Assembly (NCBI GenBank): GCA_003523085.1
Contig: DPHD01000046.1
Span: 1 to 11,154, forward strand
Direction: 5' to 3'
Length of the DNA stretch: 11,154 nt
Source of the DNA: Oceanospirillaceae bacterium
GTDB taxonomy: Bacteria > Pseudomonadota > Gammaproteobacteria > Pseudomonadales > Balneatricaceae
The notes beneath the pieces were generated by a model. It ran no database searches, had not been told where the DNA came from, and was given only the letters and a program-made list of their open reading frames with translations. A program made the translations under genes and the position numbers. Shown in pieces: positions 1-7,604 of the stretch (its first letter is position 1; each line of letters opens with the position of its first letter).

Positions 1-23
1 TGACTTCAACTGCGTCAGGATGA
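1..23. repeat. Palindromic intergenic repeat, cut by window edge
   Basis: The arm GTCAGGAT at 14-21 can pair with a matching arm whose last bases, TGAC, are at 1-4. The rest of that arm lies outside the window, and the loop is about nine bases (5-13). Read on the minus strand it begins GTCATCCTGA, the same ten bases that begin the repeat at the right edge of the window. It overlaps the last codons and the stop of the DUF2164 gene. It probably belongs to a REP-like family of short palindromes and may act as a transcript-end hairpin. Only half of it is visible. Confidence 0.5.
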
Positions 24-272
24 CCCCAGTTTTTTAGGCACTTGTTCTAACTCATAAATCGACTCACCCACTTGCTCCAACTGCTGCTGCAACATGGCTT
101 GGGCATCATAAATACCGCGATTATAGAAAAATGGACCCATGGTTTCACTGATAAAATCGAGCATAAACTGAGCTTCAAAACTACCCAGTTCTCGGTCTAA
201 CTCGGCGTCACAATAGTCTTGTAAACGGCCAATAAGGTCGGCTTTTTCTTCGGCGTTAAACTTAATACTCAT
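15..272 (-). CDS. DUF2164 family small protein
   Basis: This is a small soluble protein of 85 residues, acidic and mostly helical, with no signal peptide or membrane segment. The central part, with FMLDFISETMGPFFYN followed by RGIYDAQAML, matches what I remember of the DUF2164 family (about 80-90 residues, function unknown), so the protein is full length. The frame is open upstream to a TTG at 293, but I chose the ATG at 272. It gives the usual family N-terminus (MSIKFNAEEKADLI) and has a weak GGA about ten bases ahead, while the TTG has no ribosome binding site. The gene lies 77 bases downstream of the MFS gene on the same strand and could be cotranscribed with it. Its last two serine codons and TGA stop (TCA TCC TGA) lie inside the palindromic repeat at the window edge. 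The family call is fairly safe; the function is unknown. Confidence 0.8.
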   Translation of the reverse strand: MSIKFNAEEKADLIGRLQDYCDAELDRELGSFEAQFMLDFISETMGPFFYNRGIYDAQAMLQQQLEQVGESIYELEQVPKKLGSS

Positions 273-297
273 GACAAAGGTCCAATTGATCAATGAT

Positions 298-320
298 GTG
301 AACTAACTGCGCTAATTCAC
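298..320. repeat. Imperfect inverted repeat between MFS and DUF2164 genes
   Basis: GTGAACTA at 298-305 faces TAATTCAC at 313-320: eight-base arms with one mismatch around a seven-base centre. It lies in the 77-base gap, just upstream of the DUF2164 start. No T-run follows on the minus strand, so it does not look like an intrinsic terminator. It could be an operator or a leader hairpin, or chance. Confidence 0.2.
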
Positions 321-349
321 TTTTAGCTAACTTGTATTACAGCTCGGGC

Positions 350-1573
350 TCACCCTCGGCTATACATTTTATTTAACGGGCTGCGCCACTCTTTGCCAGG
401 CGCTGGATTAGAAGGCACCCATCGAGCAAGCACCAAGGACACACACGCCATGGCGGCGCCCAACATAAACACCGCGGTGGGCGATACCAACCACAACACC
501 CCCATAATGGCTGGTAAAACCACTGCCGCAATGTGGTTAATGGTAAAGGATACACCGGCAGTGGATGCCATATCGGCTGGATCGGCTATTTTTTGAAAGT
601 AGGTTTTTTGGGCGATAGCCATAGCAAATAACACATGGTCAAACATATATAAGGCCACTGCCAATGGGGCCCATTCGACAAAACCGTAGGCTAAAAACAC
701 CAGCACTAAACCCACGTACTCCAAGGTGAGTGCCCGTCGTTCTCCCCAGCGGGACACTAAAGCCCCAATTTTAGGGGCTAACCACATACTCAGCAAACCG
801 TTACCCAAAAACATCAGAGCAATTTCATCAGCGCCAAAGTTAAAGCGCTGTACCATTAACAAGGCCGCAAAAACGACAAATATCTGGCGTCGAGCACCGC
901 CCATAAACACCAAGGCGTAGTACAAACTGTAACGTTTTCTAAGCACTAGTTTTTTGGTTTGTTGTACCTTGGATTGATATGGAGGAAAAACTAATAACGC
1001 CACCAGAGCAAAGCTTACGGTAACACCACCTGCAAACACATAGACCCATACCACAGGCAACATAAACACTTGTAATGCCAACCAGACCCAGGCGTAGGCC
1101 AACAACGAAGCCGCCGAGCCTATGGCCATTAATCGTCCCAACTGCACTGGTGCTTCTTCTAAGCTAAACCACTGCAACGCCAAAGATTGTTTTACCGTTT
1201 CGTAGTAGTGAAAACCTACCGACATAAGCATGGTGGTGACTAACAAACCGGTAAAAGTAGGCAAAAAACCGGTGAGGGCTGTGCCCACCCCTAACACCAG
1301 CAAGGACCAAATCGCCAATTTTTGCTCAGCAACAATTAGTAATAAAAACACCACGCCAAAAGCCAAGAAACCAGGCACTTCACGCCACGACTGCAACACT
1401 CCAATGTGGGCGCCGTTTAAGCCCCCCTGCTCTATAGCAAAGTTATTAAAAAGGGCCATCCACACACCAAAACTAAAGGGCATGGCAAAGGTCATGAGGC
1501 GCAACAAAGAGATTTTATCTAGACTAAACTGAGATAACATAGAAGGTCGATGCATGGCAGATACTGAACACAT
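350..1573 (-). CDS. MFS family transporter, 12 membrane helices
   Basis: This is an inner-membrane secondary transporter of the major facilitator superfamily; the substrate is unknown. The 407 residues hold twelve strongly hydrophobic segments in two sets of six, starting near residues 26, 60, 85, 107, 145 and 170 in the first half. A basic cytoplasmic loop around residues 200-217 (KVQQTKKLVLRKRY) separates the halves, the usual MFS layout and length. Noticeable polar residues within helices are HYYE in helix 4 and GGARRQ at the start of helix 7; these could form the substrate path. I kept the ATG at 1573, but ATGs at 1555 and 1540 are equally possible because none has a good Shine-Dalgarno sequence. 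A TATACT at 1587-1592 on the minus strand could be a -10 box, but it would leave a leader of only about 14 bases for the 1573 start. The gene is divergent from the ABC exporter, which may mean joint control of two transport functions. Confidence 0.85.
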   Translation of the reverse strand: MCSVSAMHRPSMLSQFSLDKISLLRLMTFAMPFSFGVWMALFNNFAIEQGGLNGAHIGVLQSWREVPGFLAFGVVFLLLIVAEQKLAIWSLLVLGVGTALTGFLPTFTGLLVTTMLMSVGFHYYETVKQSLALQWFSLEEAPVQLGRLMAIGSAASLLAYAWVWLALQVFMLPVVWVYVFAGGVTVSFALVALLVFPPYQSKVQQTKKLVLRKRYSLYYALVFMGGARRQIFVVFAALLMVQRFNFGADEIALMFLGNGLLSMWLAPKIGALVSRWGERRALTLEYVGLVLVFLAYGFVEWAPLAVALYMFDHVLFAMAIAQKTYFQKIADPADMASTAGVSFTINHIAAVVLPAIMGVLWLVSPTAVFMLGAAMACVSLVLARWVPSNPAPGKEWRSPLNKMYSRG

Positions 1574-1625
1574 TAAGAGGCACTAAAGTATAGCTCAAAT
1601 GGTGCTGATTTGCGCCTCACGATTG

Positions 1626-1645
1626 AACACATTGACGCGTGTGTT
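1626..1645. promoter_or_regulatory. Palindrome in the divergent MFS/ABC promoter region
   Basis: AACACA at 1626-1631 and TGTGTT at 1640-1645 form a perfect six-base inverted repeat around TTGACGCG. The centre includes a TTGACG that resembles a -35 box for the plus strand, although no good -10 box stands 16-18 bases downstream. It lies in the 147-base gap between two divergent transporter genes, where a shared operator would be expected. No regulator gene lies beside it. This is inferred from symmetry and position only. Confidence 0.3.
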
Positions 1646-1720
1646 GAAGTGTCTAAAGCAATTGCAATATCTGGAGAAGGACCCATATACTGGTGCATAG
1701 CCAAATTGAAGACACAACAT

Positions 1721-3508
1721 ATGAACCAAGCCGCTGCCGCTGCCACCGCCACTACGCCCGTTAAGCCTGACAAACAAGACCTCCGTTTACTTTTGCGCCT
1801 ACTGCCCTTTATTACGCCCTACAAAAAAATGGTGCTTGGCGCTATCTTGGCCCTCATTGTCACGGCTGGCGTGTCGCTAGCGCTGGGCCAAGGTATTCGT
1901 TTATTGATTGACCAAGGTTTTGATTCTTCGGATCCAAGCCGTTTAAACCAAGCCATGATGGTATTGGCGGTGATTACTGTGCTCATGGCGGCCGGTACTT
2001 TTACCCGCTTTTATTTGGTTTCCTGGCTTGGCGAGCGAGTCAGCAACGACGTTCGTCTAGCCGTTTTTAACCACCTACTCACCCTTGACCCATATTACTT
2101 TGAGGTGAATCGTAGTGGCGAAATTAACGCCCGCCTCACCACCGACACCACCTTGTTACAATCGATCATTGGCTCTTCCATCTCCATGGCTTTACGCAAT
2201 AGCCTTACCTTTGTGGGTGGCTTGGTGATGATGTTAATTACCAACCACAAATTAGCCCTCATTGTATTAGCCAGCGTGCCGTTAGTGATTTTCCCGATGA
2301 TGTGGTACGGGCGTAGGGTACGCAAGCTGTCCCGCTTGAGCCAAGACCGGGTGGCCGACATTGGCACCTATGCCGGCGAAATTGTACAAAACATTAAAAT
2401 CGTACAGAGTTTTACCCGCGAGCAAGAAGAAACCAAGGCCTTTGGCGCCGAAGTAGAAAAAGCCTTTAGCGTTGCCAAAAAACGCATATTGCAACGCTCC
2501 ATCCTCATTGTAGTGGCCATGGCTTTAGTCTTTACAGGCCTTTCTAGTATGATCTGGGTGGGCGCTCAGGACGTTGCCAGTGGCGCTATTAGTTCCGGAG
2601 AACTGGCCGCCTTTGTATTTTACGCTTTGATGGTAGCCATGGCGGTGGCTACTATTTCGGAAGTCTATGGCGAACTTCAGCGTGCCGCTGGTGCCACCGA
2701 ACGGTTATTGGAACTATTAGCCGAAGAAGCCGACATCAATAGCCCACCACAAGCCCAAGCGTTGCCCGACGGGGCCTTAGCACTGGCCTTTGATAACGTC
2801 AGCTTTAGCTATCCATCACGGCCCGACCAAGTGGCGTTAGAAGACGTTAGTTTTGACGTTAAAGCTGGAGAAACAGTAGCCATCGTTGGGCCGTCTGGCG
2901 CGGGAAAAAGCACCTTATTTGAATTACTACAGCGTTTTTACGACCCCAAACAAGGCCACATTAGCGTGGCAGGACATGAAATCACCCAGCTTAACCCTAC
3001 TGACTTGCGCAGCCACCTAGGTTTAGTGCCACAACAACCGACCCTATTTAGCGCTGACGTGGCGCATAATATTCGCTACGGCGACCCCAGCGCCAGCCAA
3101 GACAAAGTGGTAGCCGCAGCTGATAAAGCCTACGCTAGCGAGTTTATTGACCGCTTACCAGAAGGTTATGAAAGCTACCTCGGCGAACAAGGAGTACGTT
3201 TATCGGGTGGCCAGCGGCAACGTATAGCGATTGCTCGGGCCATGCTTAAGGACCCATCTATCTTGCTACTCGACGAAGCGACCAGTGCCCTAGACGCCGA
3301 CAGCGAACAAAAAGTACAATCCGCTCTACAGCAGTTAATGCAAGGCCGCACCACGCTAATTATTGCCCACCGGTTAGCCACGGTGATGCATGCCGATCGC
3401 ATCATGTTGTTTAACGAAGGCCGTCTAGAGGCCCAAGGCACTCATCAACAATTGCTTGAATCCTCTAAGTTATACAAGCGCCTGAGCCAGCTACAATTTA
3501 ACCACTAA
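1721..3508 (+). CDS. MsbA-like ABC exporter, fused permease and ATPase
   Basis: This is an inner-membrane ATP-driven exporter half-transporter that should work as a homodimer; lipids, drugs or polysaccharide precursors are typical substrates of the family. The 595 residues match the usual length. Residues from about 20 to 310 are the six-helix transmembrane domain, including the coupling region NIKIVQSFTREQEE. Residues from about 353 on are the nucleotide-binding domain, with Walker A GPSGAGKST at 390-398, Q-loop at 438-439, signature LSGGQRQR starting at 494, Walker B ILLLDE at 514-519 and switch histidine H550. All catalytic motifs are intact. The frame is open to a TTG at 1610, but I chose the ATG at 1721 because the extra 37 residues look non-coding and the shorter protein has normal family length. 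The start has only a weak ribosome binding site. It is followed after 11 bases by a small-molecule kinase gene, probably in one transcript. It resembles the MsbA-related exporters often annotated in gammaproteobacteria but is not necessarily MsbA itself. Confidence 0.93.
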   Translation: MNQAAAAATATTPVKPDKQDLRLLLRLLPFITPYKKMVLGAILALIVTAGVSLALGQGIRLLIDQGFDSSDPSRLNQAMMVLAVITVLMAAGTFTRFYLVSWLGERVSNDVRLAVFNHLLTLDPYYFEVNRSGEINARLTTDTTLLQSIIGSSISMALRNSLTFVGGLVMMLITNHKLALIVLASVPLVIFPMMWYGRRVRKLSRLSQDRVADIGTYAGEIVQNIKIVQSFTREQEETKAFGAEVEKAFSVAKKRILQRSILIVVAMALVFTGLSSMIWVGAQDVASGAISSGELAAFVFYALMVAMAVATISEVYGELQRAAGATERLLELLAEEADINSPPQAQALPDGALALAFDNVSFSYPSRPDQVALEDVSFDVKAGETVAIVGPSGAGKSTLFELLQRFYDPKQGHISVAGHEITQLNPTDLRSHLGLVPQQPTLFSADVAHNIRYGDPSASQDKVVAAADKAYASEFIDRLPEGYESYLGEQGVRLSGGQRQRIAIARAMLKDPSILLLDEATSALDADSEQKVQSALQQLMQGRTTLIIAHRLATVMHADRIMLFNEGRLEAQGTHQQLLESSKLYKRLSQLQFNH

Positions 3509-3519
3509 TCGAAACCACT

Positions 3520-4581
3520 ATGACCACCTCGGCCCTACCCACCCTCGCCGCCATTGAAACCCTGTTGCGTGATGGCTATTGGGATAGAACTGAAATTATT
3601 CGTATGGCCGATAATAGTCTGAGGGTGCGTAAACAATCTAAAGGCCAGCAATCATCTGGCCCCTGGGGGCAAGACAACCTGCGCGCTGAAGCAGTATATC
3701 TAGAAGAGTTAGAGCCCCACTTATTGGATTTATTCCCGCGCTTGATCGCCTCCTGGCAACACCCTGCCCCCGGTTACGACATGGCTTATATGGCCGACCA
3801 CGTGGATGTAGCTCAACTGGTGCGCAATCAAATCTTTACTCAGCAACAAAGCAATGAGTTTCAAGCCTACCTAGGTAAGCGTGTATTTGGCCAGCTACAC
3901 ACCCCTTGCCAGAGCCAAGCTAGGCTTGCAGAAAACATTGTTGCAACATTACAACAGGCTGCCCAAAGCCTTAACGAACATGATCAACTACAGTGTTTAA
4001 CCACGCCGTCTATGTATATCAATGGCCAGTTGTGCCAAAATTTGGCGACCACCACGTCGCGCCTCATACAACAGAAAGTCTTGCTTCAGAGCCTAGATCA
4101 GGCCCCACAAGTGCGCTTGCATGGAGATTTGTTTTTAGAAAACATACTGCTACCGGCAACCTCAGATCACCCCCATTGGCCCAGGCAATTAGTGCTCATT
4201 GACCCTGTGTCGGTGGCGGGCATGAGCGCCGGGCACCCACTGTTTGATCTAGCTAAATATGAGTCTTATGCCTGTGGTGAGTTACCGGCTATGCGCCGTG
4301 GGCACATGCTTGTAGAGGGGATGAACAACAGCGATACTGAATTTAGTTTTACCATAGATTGGCAGCATGCGCAGATGCAGCCGTTTAAGGCCATTGATTG
4401 GCATACTGCCCTGCGTCAGTCTTATAATAGCCACCATGGACCCGTAGACCCAGCCATGTACGCCTTATTAGAGGCCTATTTTGCTGCCGCCATGGTACTG
4501 TGTACCACCGGTGTAGAACAACAGGCACGTGCCTTAAAGGCCACTCTTAGCTCGCAGCTCGCATGGTCTTTACTAGCGTAA
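3520..4581 (+). CDS. APH-fold phosphotransferase (kinase), substrate unknown
   Basis: This is a predicted cytoplasmic ATP-dependent kinase of the aminoglycoside phosphotransferase/choline kinase fold, 353 residues. The catalytic loop is clear: HGDLFLEN, with H201, D203 (catalytic base) and N208. It is followed by the metal-binding aspartate D228 in LIDPVSVAG, and then by HPLFDLAKYES, the form seen in small-molecule kinases of this fold. In the N-lobe, K38 (RVRKQS) and E57 (LRAEAVYLEEL) are plausible ATP-anchoring residues. There is no signal peptide or membrane segment. Real aminoglycoside resistance is unlikely to be its job; chromosomal members phosphorylate sugars, amino alcohols, homoserine or similar compounds. 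It starts 11 bases after the ABC exporter stop without a strong ribosome binding site, so it is probably in the same operon and translationally coupled. Its 3' end overlaps the convergent yedI frame by 35 bases. The fold call is firm; the substrate is open. Confidence 0.8.
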   Translation: MTTSALPTLAAIETLLRDGYWDRTEIIRMADNSLRVRKQSKGQQSSGPWGQDNLRAEAVYLEELEPHLLDLFPRLIASWQHPAPGYDMAYMADHVDVAQLVRNQIFTQQQSNEFQAYLGKRVFGQLHTPCQSQARLAENIVATLQQAAQSLNEHDQLQCLTTPSMYINGQLCQNLATTTSRLIQQKVLLQSLDQAPQVRLHGDLFLENILLPATSDHPHWPRQLVLIDPVSVAGMSAGHPLFDLAKYESYACGELPAMRRGHMLVEGMNNSDTEFSFTIDWQHAQMQPFKAIDWHTALRQSYNSHHGPVDPAMYALLEAYFAAAMVLCTTGVEQQARALKATLSSQLAWSLLA

Positions 4582-5443
4582 TTATAGCCAACACCAGCGC
4601 GCCTGCAACCAAGCCAACACCCATATTGGCTAACTGAGCCCACCAAATTGTTAGGGGCTCTATCCAATGATGTAACCAAGGCCAGCCGTGGGCCAATATG
4701 CCACCACCCACTAAGAACATGGCCAAGGTCCCCACCACCGACAAGGTTTTCATCAACGGCGGTGCAGCATTCACCAAACCATGGCCAAGCCACACACTAA
4801 AACGGTTGCTGCTACCCGTGGCTTCGCCTTCGAGCAAATACAAACCCACGTCATCCATTTTTACTATTGCAGCCACTAAGCCGTAGACTCCAAGGGTAAA
4901 AATCAACGACAAACTAGAAACAATAATCACTTGGTTAGTAAACGAGGTATGGGCCACAGAACCCAAAATAATAACCACGATTTCTGCCGACAATACAAAG
5001 TCGGTGCGGATTGCACCTTTAATCTTGCTCCGTTCCAAGGCTAACAGCTCGTCTTTGCACAGACGCAACTGATTGACACGGTCTGCTGAAGTGGTGTTTT
5101 TGGGCTTATGCGCCACCCATTCGTGCAATTTTTCGGCACCTTCGAAACAAAGGTAAGTGCCACCTAGCATCAGCACCGGGGTAATAAGCCATGGCGCATA
5201 CAAACTCATGAGCAAGGCTAGTGGTACCAAGATCACTTTATTGAGTAATGAGCCTTTAGCCACGGCCCAAACCACCGGCAACTCTCGCTCGGCGCGTACG
5301 CCAGAAACTTGTTCGGCGTTAACCGCTAAATCGTCGCCTAATACACCGGCGGTTTTTTTAGCAGCCACCTTCGATAGAACGGCAATATCGTCCAATAAAA
5401 CAGCAATGTCATCCAACAATGCCAGCAAACTTGCTCCGGCCAT
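4547..5443 (-). CDS. yedI: YedI/DUF808 family inner-membrane protein
   Basis: This is an integral inner-membrane protein of unknown function, 298 residues against about 305 for E. coli YedI. The N-terminus is nearly the YedI one as I remember it: MAGASLLALLDDIAVLLDDI, then AAKKTAGVLGDDLAVN, then the RELPVVWAVAKGSLLNKVILVP stretch that leads into the first membrane helices. Hydrophobic segments follow at about residues 68-105, 150-190, 235-255 and 268-293. The paired LLDDIAV motif near the N-terminus is also present in YedI, so it is a family trait. The start is fixed by the Shine-Dalgarno sequence TGAGGAA five bases upstream. It is the last gene of the aminotransferase-hydrolase-yedI run, starting nine bases after the hydrolase stop. 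The stop codon lies inside the convergent kinase gene, and no terminator is visible. Identity is secure at family level. Confidence 0.92.
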   Translation of the reverse strand: MAGASLLALLDDIAVLLDDIAVLSKVAAKKTAGVLGDDLAVNAEQVSGVRAERELPVVWAVAKGSLLNKVILVPLALLMSLYAPWLITPVLMLGGTYLCFEGAEKLHEWVAHKPKNTTSADRVNQLRLCKDELLALERSKIKGAIRTDFVLSAEIVVIILGSVAHTSFTNQVIIVSSLSLIFTLGVYGLVAAIVKMDDVGLYLLEGEATGSSNRFSVWLGHGLVNAAPPLMKTLSVVGTLAMFLVGGGILAHGWPWLHHWIEPLTIWWAQLANMGVGLVAGALVLAIITLVKTMRAAS

Positions 5444-5448
5444 AATTA

Positions 5449-5455
5449 TTCCTCA
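5449..5455 (-). promoter_or_regulatory. yedI ribosome binding site containing the hydrolase stop
   Basis: TGAGGAA on the minus strand is a good Shine-Dalgarno sequence five bases before the yedI ATG. Its first three bases are the TGA stop codon of the upstream hydrolase. A ribosome ending the hydrolase therefore sits on the yedI initiation site, which suggests translational coupling and fixes the yedI start. Confidence 0.7.
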
Positions 5456-6307
5456 ATCAGGCAATAAACAGTGCCTTATTTGTTGTGCCACCCGTTGCGG
5501 GTGCTCCAGCGGCAACAAGTGACCCGCGCCTTCAAAGTTAATACTTCGGGTATGCGGCGGCAAACCAGCTATGGGGGTCAGCGCTTGCCAACGTCTCCAG
5601 GCCAAGTCATCCACGGTATCGGAGGTTTCGCCACGCAGTACACTAACAGGCACTTTACAATGCTTGAGGGTGCGCCATATGGTGGGCACCGTGCTATACA
5701 TGGTCGCTTCCCAATACTTATCATAGAACAACTTAAAGCCATTGCCATCGGCTACCACGGCGGCATTGATATAATGCCACAGTATGGCGTCAGTGAGTTT
5801 GCCAAAGACACGTTTGGAGCGATGAAAATCAAACGCTTGCTGTAGGCTTTCCCATCGATCAGGGCGGCCCATAGCGGTGGCGACAATAGGTACTTTCCGA
5901 GTGAGTACTGAAGGAAAAAACCGCAATATACGGGTTAACGTCCGGCGTAAAAACACCGGCTCAATCAACACTAATTGTTGATAAAGGTGGGGTTTTAGTT
6001 GTGCGGCTAGCACACCCACATTAGCACCCATCGAATGCCCAACAAAGGTCACTGGGGCTAACTGGTGGTGTTCAATAAAGTCGTTAAGGTCGTGCGCCAT
6101 GCGCTGCCAAACTGCTCGACTTTTAGCCTGCGCCTGATATTCGGCTAGCGGCTGCCACAAAGGCCGCAAATGAGGTGCATAAATAGCGTGGTCTTGACCT
6201 AGTTCGGCAAACAGGGCGTCATAAGTGCCCGGTGGAAAGCCATTGGCGTGGGCAAACAACACGGCAGGTGCGCCTTGTTTGCCATAGCTTTGAAAGGGAA
6301 TATTCAA
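5453..6307 (-). CDS. Alpha/beta hydrolase, TTG start
   Basis: This is a soluble alpha/beta-hydrolase-fold enzyme of 284 residues, complete and of normal length. It has the oxyanion motif HANGFP at 20-25, the nucleophile elbow GHSMG with Ser92, a probable catalytic Asp230 in RGETSDTV and His263 in GAGHLLPLEHP. The triad is intact, so it should cleave an ester, thioester or similar bond; the substrate cannot be told. The cap region (about 120-200) is rich in Arg, Trp and Tyr. No ATG occurs early enough to keep the oxyanion strand, so the start must be the TTG at 6307-6305. This TTG overlaps the aminotransferase stop by four bases (TTGA), so initiation probably depends on coupling to the upstream gene; no Shine-Dalgarno sequence is visible. 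It sits between the aminotransferase and yedI in what looks like one operon. Family call firm, start fairly firm. Confidence 0.88.
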   Translation of the reverse strand: MNIPFQSYGKQGAPAVLFAHANGFPPGTYDALFAELGQDHAIYAPHLRPLWQPLAEYQAQAKSRAVWQRMAHDLNDFIEHHQLAPVTFVGHSMGANVGVLAAQLKPHLYQQLVLIEPVFLRRTLTRILRFFPSVLTRKVPIVATAMGRPDRWESLQQAFDFHRSKRVFGKLTDAILWHYINAAVVADGNGFKLFYDKYWEATMYSTVPTIWRTLKHCKVPVSVLRGETSDTVDDLAWRRWQALTPIAGLPPHTRSINFEGAGHLLPLEHPQRVAQQIRHCLLPD

Positions 6308-7497
6308 AGCACAGCGGCGATCGACTTAGCCACGTATGCGATGTTGCGCTGGTTCAGACCGGCCAGGTTGATACGGCTGGAACCCACCAAATACACACTG
6401 TGCTCACTCACCAACTTATCCACTTGCTCGGCACTCACACCCAAAAAGGAGAACATGCCCGTTTGGCGTTCAATAAAGCTAAAGTCTTGGCTTACGCCTT
6501 CTGCTTTTAGGGCATCCACTAACTGGCTACGCAAATCTTTGATGCGCTTGCGCATGGTTTTAAGTTCATCACGCCACATTTGCTTAAGTTTTGGGTCGGC
6601 CAAAATGGTCTCCACTACTAGGGCACCGTGGGACGGTGGCATCGAGTAGTTGGCCCGTATTACGCTATTCATTTGGCCTTGGGCTAAACTCGCCTGGGCG
6701 GCAGTGGCGGTAATAATCATGGCGGTACCGGTACGCTCTCGGTACAAGCCAAAGTTTTTGGAGCAAGAACTCGCCACCACCATTTCTGGCACGGTGTTAG
6801 CCATTAAGCGTAAACCTTCGGCGTCTTCATCCATACCCTGGCCTAAACCTTGGTAAGCAATGTCGACATAAGGCAACAAGCCCTTAGCCTTAATTAGGTC
6901 GGCGGTAGCCTGCCACTGAGGTAACGACAAATCGGCACCCGACGGGTTATGGCAGCAACCATGCAAAAGCACTAAGTCGCCAGCTTCGGCCTCTTGGTCT
7001 AAGGTGGCCAACATGGCATCAAAATCAACCGCCTTGGTGTCGCGATTATAGTATGGGTATTGCTTAATGGTGAGGCCAGCACTGTTAAATACTGCATGGT
7101 GGTTAGCCCAGGTAGGGTTACCCACCCATATAGTGGCATTGGCCTTAGCCACATCAATAAACTCTGCTAATACGCGCAAAGCACCACTGCCTCCTGGAGT
7201 TTGTGCCACGGCAATACGTTGTTCAGAAATCACTGGGTGGTCTGCACCTAATGTGGCTTGAGACATTAGCTCACAATAGCGTTTTGAACCTGCCATGCCT
7301 ACGTAGGCTTTGGTGTCTTCTTCTGTTAACAGGCGTTCTTCGGCCCGTGCTACGGCTTCCATAATAGCCGTATGTCCGGTCTCATCTTTGTACACACCTA
7401 CGCCCAAATCAACTTTATTGGGATTGGTATCTTGGCGGTATAACACCGACAAATTAAGAATGGGATCAGCAGGCACAGCGCGCAGCGACTCAAACAT
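6304..7497 (-). CDS. aspC: Aspartate/aromatic amino acid aminotransferase
   Basis: This is a PLP-dependent class I aminotransferase of the AspC/TyrB subgroup, interconverting aspartate (and probably aromatic amino acids) with their 2-oxo acids using 2-oxoglutarate/glutamate. The 397 residues match E. coli AspC (396) nearly end to end, starting MFESLRAVPADPIL. The PLP lysine is K247 in SSCSKNFGLYRERTG. R281 (VIRANYSMPP) corresponds to the side-chain carboxylate binder and R375 (SSRINLAGL) to the alpha-carboxylate binder. HGCCHNPSG and DIAYQGLG carry the usual PLP-contact residues. I chose the ATG at 7497, which is preceded by AGGAG (7509-7513) with a rather long 11-base spacer; the frame runs on to a TTG at 7521, but that would add residues absent from the family. 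It is first in a three-gene operon, with a TATAAT box upstream. The choice between aspC and tyrB is uncertain because both share these residues; the symbol is given on overall similarity. Confidence 0.92.
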   Translation of the reverse strand: MFESLRAVPADPILNLSVLYRQDTNPNKVDLGVGVYKDETGHTAIMEAVARAEERLLTEEDTKAYVGMAGSKRYCELMSQATLGADHPVISEQRIAVAQTPGGSGALRVLAEFIDVAKANATIWVGNPTWANHHAVFNSAGLTIKQYPYYNRDTKAVDFDAMLATLDQEAEAGDLVLLHGCCHNPSGADLSLPQWQATADLIKAKGLLPYVDIAYQGLGQGMDEDAEGLRLMANTVPEMVVASSCSKNFGLYRERTGTAMIITATAAQASLAQGQMNSVIRANYSMPPSHGALVVETILADPKLKQMWRDELKTMRKRIKDLRSQLVDALKAEGVSQDFSFIERQTGMFSFLGVSAEQVDKLVSEHSVYLVGSSRINLAGLNQRNIAYVAKSIAAVL

Positions 7498-7557
7498 GAG
7501 TAATAGAACTCCTATGAACAATAATTAACAAAAAACGAGGCTACTTTAACGGCTTTG

Positions 7558-7563
7558 ATTATA
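7558..7563 (-). promoter_or_regulatory. Candidate -10 box for the aminotransferase operon
   Basis: A perfect TATAAT on the minus strand stands about 60 bases before the aminotransferase ATG, giving a leader of roughly 50 bases. No convincing -35 box is found at 16-18 bases (TGGTTT is the nearest), so the promoter may need an activator or be weak. The position in the 136-base gap after the regulator gene supports independent transcription of the operon. Confidence 0.45.
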
Positions 7564-7604
7564 CGACTTTGATTTTAGTAAAACCAGCTCGAAAGCGTGA
7601 TATA

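Noticed and set aside
323..330. TTAGCTAA palindrome between MFS and DUF2164 genes
   Set aside because: Eight-base AT-rich palindromes are common by chance, and it is not associated with a promoter or terminator signal.
1610..1720. N-terminal extension of the ABC exporter from a TTG at 1610
   Set aside because: The 37 extra residues have no family counterpart and no ribosome binding site, and they would cover the divergent promoter region. The ATG at 1721 gives the normal length.
3520..4581. Aminoglycoside resistance gene
   Set aside because: The APH fold is clear, but there is no mobile context, no close similarity to known resistance enzymes that I can recognise, and the gene is paired with a chromosomal exporter. 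A metabolic kinase is more likely.
4476..4793. 105-residue minus-strand ORF across the kinase/yedI junction
   Set aside because: It is a shadow in another frame of two well-supported genes and has no recognisable domain or start signal.
5380..5443. Recent tandem duplication at the yedI N-terminus (LLDDIAV twice)
   Set aside because: The same doubled motif is present in the E. coli YedI N-terminus as I recall it, so it is an old family feature.
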